Below, piece after piece: positions 16,203 to 24,514 of a DNA stretch of 64,000 nucleotides. The stretch's first letter is position 1. Each line of letters opens with the position of its first letter. The notes under the pieces are model-generated. The model was not told the DNA's origin. It saw nothing but the letters and a program-made list of their open reading frames with translations, and searched no databases. Location: NCBI GenBank assembly GCA_020638955.1, contig JACKHO010000008.1, positions 186,001 through 250,000 of the forward strand, read 5' to 3'. The translations under genes and the position numbers were made by a program. The DNA is from Planctomycetaceae bacterium. GTDB taxonomy: Bacteria; Planctomycetota; Planctomycetia; Planctomycetales; Planctomycetaceae.

Positions 16203-17783
16203 TCAATGATTCAGCAGGAATTCGCTGCTATTGAGCAGCGCCCAGAACAAGTCGGCAACGGCCGCTTTCGCGTCCCCATCCGATCCGCCGCTTTGGATGT
16301 AGTCGACACAGCGTGCTCGCTCGGCATCGCTCGGCATACGACTCAGAGTTGAGAGATAAAGGGCGTCGACGCGTTCATTCACATCCAGAAACGGTGAGTC
16401 AATAATCGCCGCCAGCGTGCGTGAATCCGTCAGGTCGGTGGCGTTATTGACGAAGTTGCCATTCATGAGTGACAGGGCCTGAAGAATCGACGTGGCCCGG
16501 TCAATGGGCGAGTCGCTGTCGTTGGTAAAGGTCCCGAGGAAATCCTGACGGGCCGTATCGTTGTTGAAATTCACGGGCTGCTCGGGATCAAACGGTTGCC
16601 GATAACCGGTCGCCTGTGCGAGGCTGTCGAAGATTTGCTCTGGCGTCATTCCCCGGACCGCTGAGCGGGCGAATAGCGTGGAATCGCCCTGCGAGTCATC
16701 AGTCTGGCGACTCGTCCGCTGATAGGTTTTGGAGTTCGTAATGGCCCGTGTCATGAACTTGAAGTCGTAGTTGTGCGAGACGAACTCATCTGCGAGGAGC
16801 TGCAGCAGTTCGGGATGGCTCGGCGGGTTGAGGTCGGAAAAGTCATCCATTGGCTCGACGAGCCCAAGGCCAAAGTGGTACGACCAAATGCGATTGACCG
16901 CCGCTTTGGCGAAGTAAGGATTCTCCGTCGAGGTAATCCATTTGGCTAACTTGGCTCGACTACTGTCACCACCCTTCCAGTCCGGTTCCTGACCGTCGAG
17001 GAACCGGGCACTCACGGTCTTGTCCGTCTCGGGGATTTGAATGGAACGTCCATCTCCCGGTGCTCCCGGCTGGGCGTCGGGGCCAACTCTGGGAACTTCA
17101 TCATAGAAGGCGGCGAGGCTCCAGAACTCCGGTTGTTTCCAGTGGTCGAAGGGATGGTCGTGGCATTGGGCACAGTCAATACGCACGCCGAGGAAGAGCC
17201 GCGACGTGGCCGCCGTCAGTCGTTCGACTTTGAACTCTTTGGCGAGATAAAATGCCACTGGTGTCGGACGGTCCGGCTGAATGAATTGCTGCTGATTCTC
17301 AGGATTCACGGGCAGTGTGAGAATTTCTTCGGTGATTTCCGCGAAGTTCTTGTTCTCCGCAATTCGCGACCGCAGCCACGCTTCGAAGCCTGGTAACTGG
17401 AAGCGAATTCCCTGGTCGGCGTCGGCCTCGGGAATCATGGCAGCCCGCCACAAATTCGTATGATGAATGACAAACGTGGGCCGCCGCAGCAAGTCCTCAA
17501 TTGCTTCGGACCGCTTATTTGGGCTTTCATCTGCGAGGAAATCGCGGACTTCGGCAGCGCGGGGAATGCGTCCGCACAAATCCAGGTGCAGGCGGCGGAA
17601 GAACTCCGCATCGTCTGCAATCGGAGCAGGAGTCACCCCCTCGGTCTTCCACTTCTCTTCAATGAGCCGATCAATTTCCGCAGCTAACCGCGTCACGTCG
17701 TCTGCTTCATCAGCATTCACGACAGCTGTGAAGCAAAGGAGACCGAGCAACACGAACCCGAATGACAACAACCGATTGGACAT
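16203..17783 (-). CDS. Exported DUF1549/DUF1553 protein with a CxxCH motif
   Basis: A 526-residue protein starting MSNRLLSFGFVLLGLLCFT with a signal peptide cleaved near VNADEA. GAGGTG lies 7 nt before this ATG; the longer frame to 17996 has no signal peptide and was rejected. The DUF1549 part includes FFRRLHLDLCGRIPRAAEVRDFL, FAEITEEILT and the family's CAQCHDHPFDHW motif. DUF1553 follows with KWITSTENPYFAKAAVNRIW, NPPSHPELLQLLADEF, ITNSKTYQRTS and RGMTPEQIFDSLAQATGYR. Unlike the two proteins at 25-33 kb it has no N-terminal cytochrome domain and no adjacent DUF1501 partner. These families are planctomycete hallmarks of unknown biochemical role, presumed periplasmic. It lies downstream of leuA on the same strand but behind a strong terminator. 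Confidence 0.88.
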   Translation of the reverse strand: MSNRLLSFGFVLLGLLCFTAVVNADEADDVTRLAAEIDRLIEEKWKTEGVTPAPIADDAEFFRRLHLDLCGRIPRAAEVRDFLADESPNKRSEAIEDLLRRPTFVIHHTNLWRAAMIPEADADQGIRFQLPGFEAWLRSRIAENKNFAEITEEILTLPVNPENQQQFIQPDRPTPVAFYLAKEFKVERLTAATSRLFLGVRIDCAQCHDHPFDHWKQPEFWSLAAFYDEVPRVGPDAQPGAPGDGRSIQIPETDKTVSARFLDGQEPDWKGGDSSRAKLAKWITSTENPYFAKAAVNRIWSYHFGLGLVEPMDDFSDLNPPSHPELLQLLADEFVSHNYDFKFMTRAITNSKTYQRTSRQTDDSQGDSTLFARSAVRGMTPEQIFDSLAQATGYRQPFDPEQPVNFNNDTARQDFLGTFTNDSDSPIDRATSILQALSLMNGNFVNNATDLTDSRTLAAIIDSPFLDVNERVDALYLSTLSRMPSDAERARCVDYIQSGGSDGDAKAAVADLFWALLNSSEFLLNH

Positions 17784-17971
17784 AAACACACCTCGCAGAA
17801 AATGTCTCATGCCTCCAGAATCGGAACTCGTAGTCATTTTGTCAATAGTTGCGGTGCATTGATCAAGACAATCGAATTCGTGTGACGACCTGGCCACTCG
17901 AAAACTTGTGCTGCTGTTAGCGGAACAGAGTGCAAGAAAACTGCCCCCCTGCTCTTCACCTCGAGACGCAT

Positions 17972-18003
17972 AAAAAGGGACGGGATGTTTGTGCATCCCG
18001 TCC
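17972..18003 (-). terminator. Intrinsic terminator of leuA
   Basis: Read leftward, GGACGGGATG (18003-17994) pairs perfectly with CATCCCGTCC (17987-17978) around 6 nt and is followed by CTTTTTA. It begins 21 nt after the leuA stop. Confidence 0.85.
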
Positions 18004-18023
18004 TGCGCTGCTCGTAATGCTCA

Positions 18024-19595
18024 CTACATCCCGTGTTGTGGATAAGGATCGCGTCCGCGTTCGGTGGTGAGTGCCTTGTTCAGGGCCTGCAGGTACGCTT
18101 CGGCACTTGCTTCGATGATGTCGGTGCTCACACCCTTGCCGTGATGCATGCGGTCGTTCACTTCGATTGCCACGCTGACTTCGCCGAGGGCATCTTTCCC
18201 TTTCGACACACTGCGAACGTTGTACTCCTGGAGCTTGGCGGTGATGTCAACAATGCGTTCCAGGCATTTGAAGACGGCGTCAACGGGGCCATCGCCGGTG
18301 GCGGCATCTTGCACGCGGCGACCATCTTCGTGCTTCATGTCGATGGTGGCTGTGGGAATGGTGCCGGTGCCACCAAACGTATGGAAGTTCACGATTTGCC
18401 ACTGCTGCGGCACCTGATGCGCTCGCTTGTCGATGAGCGCCACGATGTCGGCGTCGTAGATTTCCTTCTTCTTGTCCGCGAGTGCGATGAAATCATCGAA
18501 GACCTTCTGGAACGCTTCATCGTCCAGTTCGAATCCGAGCGAGACGACACGGTCTCGGAACGCGTGCCGACCGCTGTGCTTGCCGAGCACGAGGTTGGTA
18601 CCGACGTAACCGACATCTTCGGGACGCATAATTTCGTAAGTGCCACGGTTCTGCAGCATGCCGTGCTGATGAATTCCCGCTTCGTGCGCGAATGCATTCT
18701 GGCCGACAATCGCTTTGTTGCGCTGTACTTTCATCCCAGTAATGCTGGAGACGAGTCGGCTCGTGGGGAACAGTTTGGGCGTGTTGATTTTCGTGCTAAT
18801 TCCGAAGTAGTCATGACGCGTTCTGAGGGCCATGACAATTTCTTCGAGAGCCGCGTTGCCAGCGCGTTCGCCGAGTCCGTTAATGGTGCATTCCACCTGA
18901 CGGGCTCCCGCTTCCACGCCGGCCAGGCTGTTCGCCACGGCGAGGCCGAGGTCGTTGTGGCAGTGTGTGGAAATCACGGCCTCCTCGATATTCGGCACTC
19001 GTTCCTTCAAGGCTTTGATGACCGTGTAGAAGTGGTGCGGCGTAGCGTAGCCAACCGTATCTGGAATGTTGATGGTCGTTGCACCTGCCTCGATCGCTTT
19101 CTCGACCACTTCGCACAGAAAGTCGAGTTCGGTTCGAATGGCATCTTCCGGAGAAAACTCAATGTTCGGACGTACAATGTCGGTACGGCTCGACATTTTG
19201 TCGGCGGTGTACTTCACCATCTCGACAGCCTGCCGCACGATTTCCTCTTTCGCCATTTTGAGTTTGAACTCGCGGTGAATGGCGCTGGTGGCGAGGAAGA
19301 CGTGGATGCGAACGTTCTGGGCATCCCGCAGTGCTTCCCAGGCTCGGTCAACATCTTCCTTGCGGCAGCGTGAAAGGCCACAAATTGTGGCGCGGTCTCC
19401 ATAGGTGCGGGCGATTTTTTGAACCGCTTCGAAATCGCCAGGAGAGGCGATGGGGAAACCGGCTTCAATGACGTCCACGCCGAGTTCTACCAGTGCTTTG
19501 GCGACCTCGAGTTTTTCGCTGGTGTCCATACTGCAGCCGGGGGACTGCTCACCATCGCGGAGCGTTGTGTCAAAAATCGTAATTTGGTCGGACAT
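18024..19595 (-). CDS. leuA: 2-isopropylmalate synthase
   Basis: Condenses acetyl-CoA with 2-oxoisovalerate, the committed step of leucine synthesis, in the cytoplasm. It is 523 residues, matching the long bacterial LeuA. The TIM barrel starts ITIFDTTLRDGEQSPG (metal-binding Asp), with VIEAGFPIASPGDFEAV, TTINIPDTVGYATP, ISTHCHNDLGLAVANSLAGV (His-x-His metal ligands) and INGLGERAGNAALEE. AFAHEAGIHQHGML and LGKHSGRHAF follow, and the C-terminal allosteric leucine-binding domain ends the protein (TGDGPVDAVFKCLERI ... IEVNDRMHHGKGVSTDIIEAS). The ATG at 19595 directly precedes the conserved start; a longer frame to 19649 runs into the attenuator and was rejected. leuA is preceded by a leucine-rich leader peptide and terminator, so expression probably responds to leucyl-tRNA charging. 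Downstream leu genes are not in the window. Confidence 0.97.
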   Translation of the reverse strand: MSDQITIFDTTLRDGEQSPGCSMDTSEKLEVAKALVELGVDVIEAGFPIASPGDFEAVQKIARTYGDRATICGLSRCRKEDVDRAWEALRDAQNVRIHVFLATSAIHREFKLKMAKEEIVRQAVEMVKYTADKMSSRTDIVRPNIEFSPEDAIRTELDFLCEVVEKAIEAGATTINIPDTVGYATPHHFYTVIKALKERVPNIEEAVISTHCHNDLGLAVANSLAGVEAGARQVECTINGLGERAGNAALEEIVMALRTRHDYFGISTKINTPKLFPTSRLVSSITGMKVQRNKAIVGQNAFAHEAGIHQHGMLQNRGTYEIMRPEDVGYVGTNLVLGKHSGRHAFRDRVVSLGFELDDEAFQKVFDDFIALADKKKEIYDADIVALIDKRAHQVPQQWQIVNFHTFGGTGTIPTATIDMKHEDGRRVQDAATGDGPVDAVFKCLERIVDITAKLQEYNVRSVSKGKDALGEVSVAIEVNDRMHHGKGVSTDIIEASAEAYLQALNKALTTERGRDPYPQHGM

Positions 19596-19647
19596 TGTCG
19601 TGTGTGGTGTTGGGAGTTGATGGAATCCCAGGTCCCTGAGGTGTAAC

Positions 19648-19687
19648 AAAAAACCCTGAGACCTCGGGAGGGAGATCTCAGGGGTTT
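19648..19687 (-). terminator. Attenuator terminator between the leu leader peptide and leuA
   Basis: Read leftward: CCCTGAGA (19683-19676), 14-nt loop, TCTCAGGG (19661-19654), then six T (19653-19648); outer AAA/TTT pairs can extend it. It lies 52 nt upstream of the leuA ATG and 26 nt past the leader peptide stop, exactly where an attenuator terminator belongs. A competing pairing of CGGGAG (19710-19705) with CTCCCG (19670-19665) would disrupt its loop and could help form the antiterminator. Confidence 0.8.
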
Positions 19688-19712
19688 GAAACGGTCGAAT
19701 GTCTCTCCCGGC

Positions 19713-19775
19713 CTAAGACGTCCCGTAGGATGTCAGGTTGAGTAGTAGGGCCAGGCTCAGGGAAAGATTGTTCAT
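19713..19775 (-). CDS. Leucine-rich leader peptide of the leuA attenuator
   Basis: A 20-codon ORF on the leuA strand: ATG at 19775-19773, stop TAG at 19715-19713, peptide MNNLSLSLALLLNLTSYGTS. Seven of 20 residues are leucine, including three consecutive codons (CTA CTA CTC). Such leader peptides (LeuL in enterobacteria) couple ribosome stalling at leucine codons to formation of an antiterminator. Here the leader is followed by an intrinsic terminator and then leuA, so the arrangement is complete. The ribosome site is weak (AAAG about 4 nt upstream). Use of the CTA codon, usually rare in GC-richer genomes, would sharpen the response. Confidence 0.75.
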   Translation of the reverse strand: MNNLSLSLALLLNLTSYGTS

Positions 19776-20003
19776 TGTCTTTGAATACAGCTTTGCAGTC
19801 GCCACCGAGACACACTTGGAGCACCAGTGGTTCGGGAGGAGATTAGGCCGAAATGTGGGGCTCGTCAACCGGGAATACCCATTACGTCATAAATCCAATG
19901 TGTGATGCGGTAAACATTTCCGGTCGGCTGGGAAGTTCAGCCTGCAATTGTCTACACTCAACAGCCAATCTTGATTTGAACAATCTGCGAAGGATAACTG
20001 CCC

Positions 20004-20672
20004 ATGTTCGTACGTCTGCTGGCGAGTGCTCTGCTGGTCGCTGCTTTGGCCCCCGTTGTTTCTGCTCAAGACGCTGAGCCGAAGAGCAAGAAGTGGGAAG
20101 GGGAAATGCAGAAGTTCGACAAGCAGGACGCGGAGCATCCGAAGCCACGCGGCGGCGTTGTGTTTGTGGGGAGTTCCAGCATTCGGATGTGGGATGTCAA
20201 AAAGTCGTTCCCCGATTTGGCGGCCATCAACCACGGATTCGGTGGCTCGGAAATTATCGACTCGGTGTACTACTTCGACCGTCTGGTCACACCGTACAAG
20301 CCGCGACTCATTGTGTTCTACGCGGGCGACAATGACATCGCACACAACACCACTCCGGCGCAGGTGCACGAGAACTTCCAGAAGTTCGTCGCACTCATGC
20401 ATGAGAAGTTGCCAGAGACCAAGCTGGTGTTCGTGCCCATTAAGCCGAGCCTCAAGCGGTGGGAACTTATTGAAACAATCCGTGAAGCGAACGCACTCAT
20501 TCATGCGACGTGCGATGCGGACGACAAGCTGACTTACCTGGAAATTGAGAAACCAATGCTCGGTGACGACGGTACACCGCGGCCCGAGCTGTTTGCCAAA
20601 GATGGACTGCACCTTAACCCGGAAGGTTATGCATTATGGAATTCACTCCTGCGGCCACATCTCAAAAAGTAG
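20004..20672 (+). CDS. Exported SGNH/GDSL-type esterase
   Basis: A 222-residue protein with a signal peptide (MFVRLLASALLVAALAPVVS, cleavage near VSAQ). SGNH hydrolase blocks are visible in order: GVVFVGSSSIRMW with the nucleophile serine, NHGFGGSEIIDSVYYF with the oxyanion glycine, IVFYAGDNDIAHNT with the oxyanion Asn, and DGLHLNPEGYALW with the catalytic Asp and His. The family hydrolyses acyl esters, often on carbohydrates. It is probably periplasmic or secreted. The last 37 nt overlap the start region of the acetylxylan-esterase-like gene, so the two may form an operon acting on acylated polysaccharide; the substrate is inferred only. Confidence 0.9.
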   Translation: MFVRLLASALLVAALAPVVSAQDAEPKSKKWEGEMQKFDKQDAEHPKPRGGVVFVGSSSIRMWDVKKSFPDLAAINHGFGGSEIIDSVYYFDRLVTPYKPRLIVFYAGDNDIAHNTTPAQVHENFQKFVALMHEKLPETKLVFVPIKPSLKRWELIETIREANALIHATCDADDKLTYLEIEKPMLGDDGTPRPELFAKDGLHLNPEGYALWNSLLRPHLKK

Positions 20673-22882
20673 AGAAGAGTTCTTTATTCAACAGTCGATT
20701 GTTCCCAACCCTGCGATCCGCCGCACAGCGACTGGCGTGCGTCGTATGCGTATTGGGCAGCGGCTTCTTTGCTGCCGCAGACGAACCGCAATATGCAGAA
20801 TCCGGATTCCGTGTGTTCAAGGAAGGAACGCTTCCGAATGATGCACGACTTCGTCGATTGCGGACGTTGAATGACAAATACCATCCCTGGACGCCACCCA
20901 CGACGCAGGCTGAGTTTGAAGAAGTGCGTCAGCGGTTGCGTGAACAAATTCTCGTCTCGAACGGTCTCTGGCCACTCCCCGAGAAAACGCCGCTGGAACC
21001 GGTCATTCATGGCAAGCTGGATATGGGCGATTACACCGTGGAGAAGGTGTACTTCGCCAGTCGTCCCGGACTCTACGTAACCGGAAGTTTGTATCGACCA
21101 AAGAATGCGCAGGGGAAAATTCCGGGCATTTTGAGCCCGCACGGACACTGGGCGAACGGACGCTTCTACGACGCAGGTGATGCAGAAGCAAAGAAGCAAA
21201 TTGAAAGCGGAGCCGAGAAGTTTGAGGCTGCGGCACATTCACCGCTGCAGGCCCGGATGGTGCAACTCGCTCGGATGGGATGCGTCGTGTTCCACTACGA
21301 TATGGTTGGCTATGCCGATCAGCCGGGCATCGACCATCGTAGCGGATTCAATGATGTCGATGCGGCCCTCCAGCTGCACAGCAAAATGGGTCTGCAAACC
21401 TGGAACTCCATTCGAGCCCTCGATTTTGTCGCGAGCTTACCCGACGTCGATCCCGACCGGATTGCCGTTACGGGAGCCAGCGGCGGCGGTACGCAAACCT
21501 TCATTCTGTGTGCACTCGACGAGCGGCCAGCCGTTTCGTTCCCGGCGGTCATGGTCGGAACTGCCATGCAGGGAGGCTGCAATTGTGAGAATGCAGATTA
21601 CCTGCGCATTGGCATTAACAACGTCGCCTTTGCGTCAGCATTTGCACCGCGTCCCATGGCGATGAGTGGTGCCAACGACTGGACCATCGACATCGAAACG
21701 AAAGGTCTGCCGGAACTGAAGCAGGTGTATGCCCTGTTTGATGCCGCACAAAACGTAGAAGCCAACTGCTTTCCGCAGTTCGGCCATAACTACAACGCCG
21801 TCAGCCGCGAACTGATGTACGAATGGTTCAAGGAGCACCTCAACCTGGGCGATGTCTCGACCACAGAACGAGATTTCACCCGACTCACCACCGAGCAAAT
21901 GACCGTCTTCGATGACGCCCATCCTAAGCCAGCCGACATCATGGACGGGGCCACTCTGCGCGCCGCGTGGACTGCACAATCGCAGCAGCAAATGGCGGCG
22001 CTGAAGTCCCCCGAGGATGTGAAACGTGTGCTTGGTCCAGCAGTTCAGGTGATGTTGGGAACTGGTATTAGTGAGAACAGCGAATTCGAATTTGAATCAA
22101 GTCCCGCTGAATCGGCGAGAAACAACACGGTCATATTCGGAAGTCGTGTCGTGGAAAAGGCAGTCTTCGGACACAAAGGACGCGGTATCGCACTTCCTTC
22201 CGCAACTGTCTCAGACGATAACAATTTTGAGTTACCGACAAAGGTCGTTCTCTGGTTTGATGGCAACGGCAAGCAAGCTCTGTTTCAGGGTGAAAAACTG
22301 AATCCCGAGATTCTGCCCCTATTCGAGAAAGGTTGCCAAGTCCATAGTGTTGACCTGTTCATGACAGGGGAGTTTCTGGGAGCTGAATCAGAGTATCAGT
22401 ACAAAGTCGACGAGTCCGATCCATGCTACACCTTCTGCTACAACCGACCGCTTATTGCCGAACGTGTACACGACATTGTGACGATTGTTCGTACATACGC
22501 CGCGTTCAACAAGCTTGACGATTTGGGAATCAGCGAGCTTCACATTGTGGGCACAGGCGAGGCGGGCGTCTGGGTGGCGTTGGCCGCAGCAGAGCTGGGC
22601 GATACCAAGTACACCTCACTGACCGCCGATTTGCAGGGATTCTCATTTGCCTCCATCGACAACGCGCAGCACCCCAACCTGTTGCCCGGTGCTGTGAAGT
22701 ACGGCGACGTACCGGGACTGCTGCGTCTGGCTGCCGGACATCGAGTAACGCTGTATGGAGCCAACGAGAAACTCGACTGGAAGCAGACCGATTCAGACTT
22801 CAAGTCCGCTGGCGGCCAACTCACATTCGGTGCAGGCAAATTGACCATCACGCGAGTAGCTGACGAGTTGCTCAAAAAATAG
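20636..22882 (+). CDS. Large exported alpha/beta hydrolase, acetylxylan-esterase-like
   Basis: Up to 748 residues. The ATG at 20636 overlaps the upstream gene and gives an atypically long N-terminus before the hydrophobic LACVVCVLGSGFFAA; a TTG at 20699 would give a shorter signal peptide, so the start is uncertain. The catalytic domain has GILSPHGHWANG, MVGYADQPGIDHR, the nucleophile elbow GASGGGTQTF at about residues 279-288, FAPRPMAMSGANDWT with a candidate acid, and a His in FGHNYNAVSRELMYEWF. This fits planctomycete acetylxylan-esterase-like hydrolases. The C-terminal 300 residues form a second, weaker hydrolase-like unit (HIVGTGEAGVWVALAAAEL). It is presumably periplasmic, acting with the upstream SGNH esterase. 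Confidence 0.8.
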   Translation: MEFTPAATSQKVEKSSLFNSRLFPTLRSAAQRLACVVCVLGSGFFAAADEPQYAESGFRVFKEGTLPNDARLRRLRTLNDKYHPWTPPTTQAEFEEVRQRLREQILVSNGLWPLPEKTPLEPVIHGKLDMGDYTVEKVYFASRPGLYVTGSLYRPKNAQGKIPGILSPHGHWANGRFYDAGDAEAKKQIESGAEKFEAAAHSPLQARMVQLARMGCVVFHYDMVGYADQPGIDHRSGFNDVDAALQLHSKMGLQTWNSIRALDFVASLPDVDPDRIAVTGASGGGTQTFILCALDERPAVSFPAVMVGTAMQGGCNCENADYLRIGINNVAFASAFAPRPMAMSGANDWTIDIETKGLPELKQVYALFDAAQNVEANCFPQFGHNYNAVSRELMYEWFKEHLNLGDVSTTERDFTRLTTEQMTVFDDAHPKPADIMDGATLRAAWTAQSQQQMAALKSPEDVKRVLGPAVQVMLGTGISENSEFEFESSPAESARNNTVIFGSRVVEKAVFGHKGRGIALPSATVSDDNNFELPTKVVLWFDGNGKQALFQGEKLNPEILPLFEKGCQVHSVDLFMTGEFLGAESEYQYKVDESDPCYTFCYNRPLIAERVHDIVTIVRTYAAFNKLDDLGISELHIVGTGEAGVWVALAAAELGDTKYTSLTADLQGFSFASIDNAQHPNLLPGAVKYGDVPGLLRLAAGHRVTLYGANEKLDWKQTDSDFKSAGGQLTFGAGKLTITRVADELLKK

Positions 22883-22994
22883 TCGAATTCATTTCCCGTT
22901 TTGGGTGACGTGTCGCGTATGTTGGGGCAGGTGGCATCGGAAGCGGTGCGTGAACTCTGCACTCACATCATCCCGTCGGGGAGAGGAACTATTC

Positions 22995-24416
22995 ATGCAA
23001 TTAAGTGGCTTAAGAGTGCGGTTCTCGGTTCTGCTCACCTTTGTACTGATTTGCAGGATGGGCATCTGCGACGATGCGACTACCGAACCGGCCAAGTCTG
23101 AAGTTGTCTGGGATGAACTGGCCGTGCACGTTGTCGATGAGAAAGGCAAGCCAGTTGAAGGCGTAACAGTTACCCCATGGGCACTCGGAAGTCGGCTGGG
23201 GCATGGGGCATGGAGCAGGGAGCGGTTTGGCAAGCCGGAGACAAAAATTTCGGGAGCAGATGGAAAGCTGACACTGAAGTATCCTCAGTTTCACTATGAG
23301 CAGGTGAAGGTCGGCGCCGTTTCCGTGAACGTTGACCACCCAGACTACTGCTGGGGGAGCGAGCATTTGCCGGTGGGGAACTTGGTACGCGTTACCGTGA
23401 AGCGTGGCACGCAATTGCGTATCAAGACGTTCACTCCGGAGAGCAAAGGCGCCCTGACTGATGTGTTCGTCCTGCATCCCGACTTGTATGCACCGCCTGC
23501 TGCCATGCAGCGGGTCAAAGATGATTGGGTCATTACACGACCTGTGGAAGGTGAAAGTGGTGTTGTTCGCGTGGTCAGCATTGTGCCGGACGAGCCGGCA
23601 TTCTTCAGTAGTTCGCTGCCTTGGAACCGCCGGGATGATGGTGGACCTCAAGTTGTCGTGCTGACGCTTGAGAAGGGAGTTCAGGTCAAAGGGAAGTTGT
23701 CAGATGACGTGCCTCGTCCCATCAAACGCGGACAGGTGTCTGTCGAGTGCATGCAGCTCAATGATGTCGAAAGTCCTTGGGAAGTCTGGATGGATTATGC
23801 CGAAATCCAGCCGGACGGCACCTTCACGTTCGAGTCACTCCCGCCGGGCACCGACCTGCATTTCATTGCCATGTGCGAGGGTTATGTGTCGGCCAAACCG
23901 AGTGAGGAACGCTTTGCCGAGATTTGCGAACGTTACGAGGACATGGTGCGACGTAACTCATACGAAATGTATCCCCAGGTATTCACGCCAGAGTCCAATC
24001 TCGTCGAGATAACACTCGACATGATTCCGACATTCGACGTGGTTCTGCATGCTCACGACAAGGCCGGGAATCCAATTGAGGGTGTGCAGTTGGGAGTGAA
24101 TCCCAACCAGTACACATTTCGCCTTGGCTCCCGGATTGCCGGTTCGTGTCATCGCTCAGCAGAGTACCTGCTGAAGCCAGACTTCACCTGGTTGGAACCG
24201 TTCAGCAATTTTCGTTACTACGGACGGACCGACGAGAATGGGGATTTGAGAATTGAAAACCTGATGAGCAGCCACGTCACTCTGGGGGCCTGGGAGAACG
24301 AGAATTGGGACATTCCGGAAAAGAACGGCCGACGTTCCGTTAACATACAACTCACGCCTGACGAAAAGCGAGTTGACGTGCTCCTGCAGCCGAAAGGGAC
24401 TGATACGCTGGAGTAG
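22995..24416 (+). CDS. Exported protein with carboxypeptidase-regulatory-like (beta-sandwich) domains
   Basis: A 473-residue protein whose ATG at 22995 follows GAGAGGAAC; the longer frame to 22905 was rejected. An N-terminal hydrophobic segment (RFSVLLTFVLICRMGIC) is a signal peptide and could be a lipoprotein-like site, though no clean lipobox is seen. At least three repeats of the form DEKGKPVEGVTVTPWA, then KAGNPIEGVQLGVN, with DGKLTLKY and ENGDLRIENL, mark carboxypeptidase-regulatory or Cna-B-like beta-sandwich domains, typical of planctomycete surface proteins. No catalytic motif is visible. It converges on the methyltransferase gene; the gap holds a dispersed repeat. Confidence 0.75.
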   Translation: MQLSGLRVRFSVLLTFVLICRMGICDDATTEPAKSEVVWDELAVHVVDEKGKPVEGVTVTPWALGSRLGHGAWSRERFGKPETKISGADGKLTLKYPQFHYEQVKVGAVSVNVDHPDYCWGSEHLPVGNLVRVTVKRGTQLRIKTFTPESKGALTDVFVLHPDLYAPPAAMQRVKDDWVITRPVEGESGVVRVVSIVPDEPAFFSSSLPWNRRDDGGPQVVVLTLEKGVQVKGKLSDDVPRPIKRGQVSVECMQLNDVESPWEVWMDYAEIQPDGTFTFESLPPGTDLHFIAMCEGYVSAKPSEERFAEICERYEDMVRRNSYEMYPQVFTPESNLVEITLDMIPTFDVVLHAHDKAGNPIEGVQLGVNPNQYTFRLGSRIAGSCHRSAEYLLKPDFTWLEPFSNFRYYGRTDENGDLRIENLMSSHVTLGAWENENWDIPEKNGRRSVNIQLTPDEKRVDVLLQPKGTDTLE

Positions 24417-24439
24417 GTGAACTGACGGGACTGCGTCCG

Positions 24440-24483
24440 GGTTGAGATGGTTGAATGTGGCTGCGCCACGGTTGAGATCGCTG
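24440..24483 (+). repeat. Dispersed 44-nt hairpin repeat, copy 1
   Basis: Matches the reverse complement of 63826-63869 at 38 of 44 positions. The core GTGGC-TGC-GCCAC can form a hairpin, and GGTTGAGAT occurs on both sides of it. It lies between two convergent genes. I see no third copy in the window. Confidence 0.65.
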
Positions 24484-24514
24484 AGAATAAGTAGAGAGCG
24501 ATTCGCTACACTTC

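Noticed and set aside
16203..17783. Possible co-transcription of the DUF1549 gene with leuA
   Set aside because: A strong terminator (17972-18003) separates them and the DUF1549 gene has its own ribosome site and room for a promoter.
18033..19373. Long rightward frame within leuA (446 codons)
   Set aside because: Antisense shadow; composition is the reverse pattern of leuA codons and no domain is visible.
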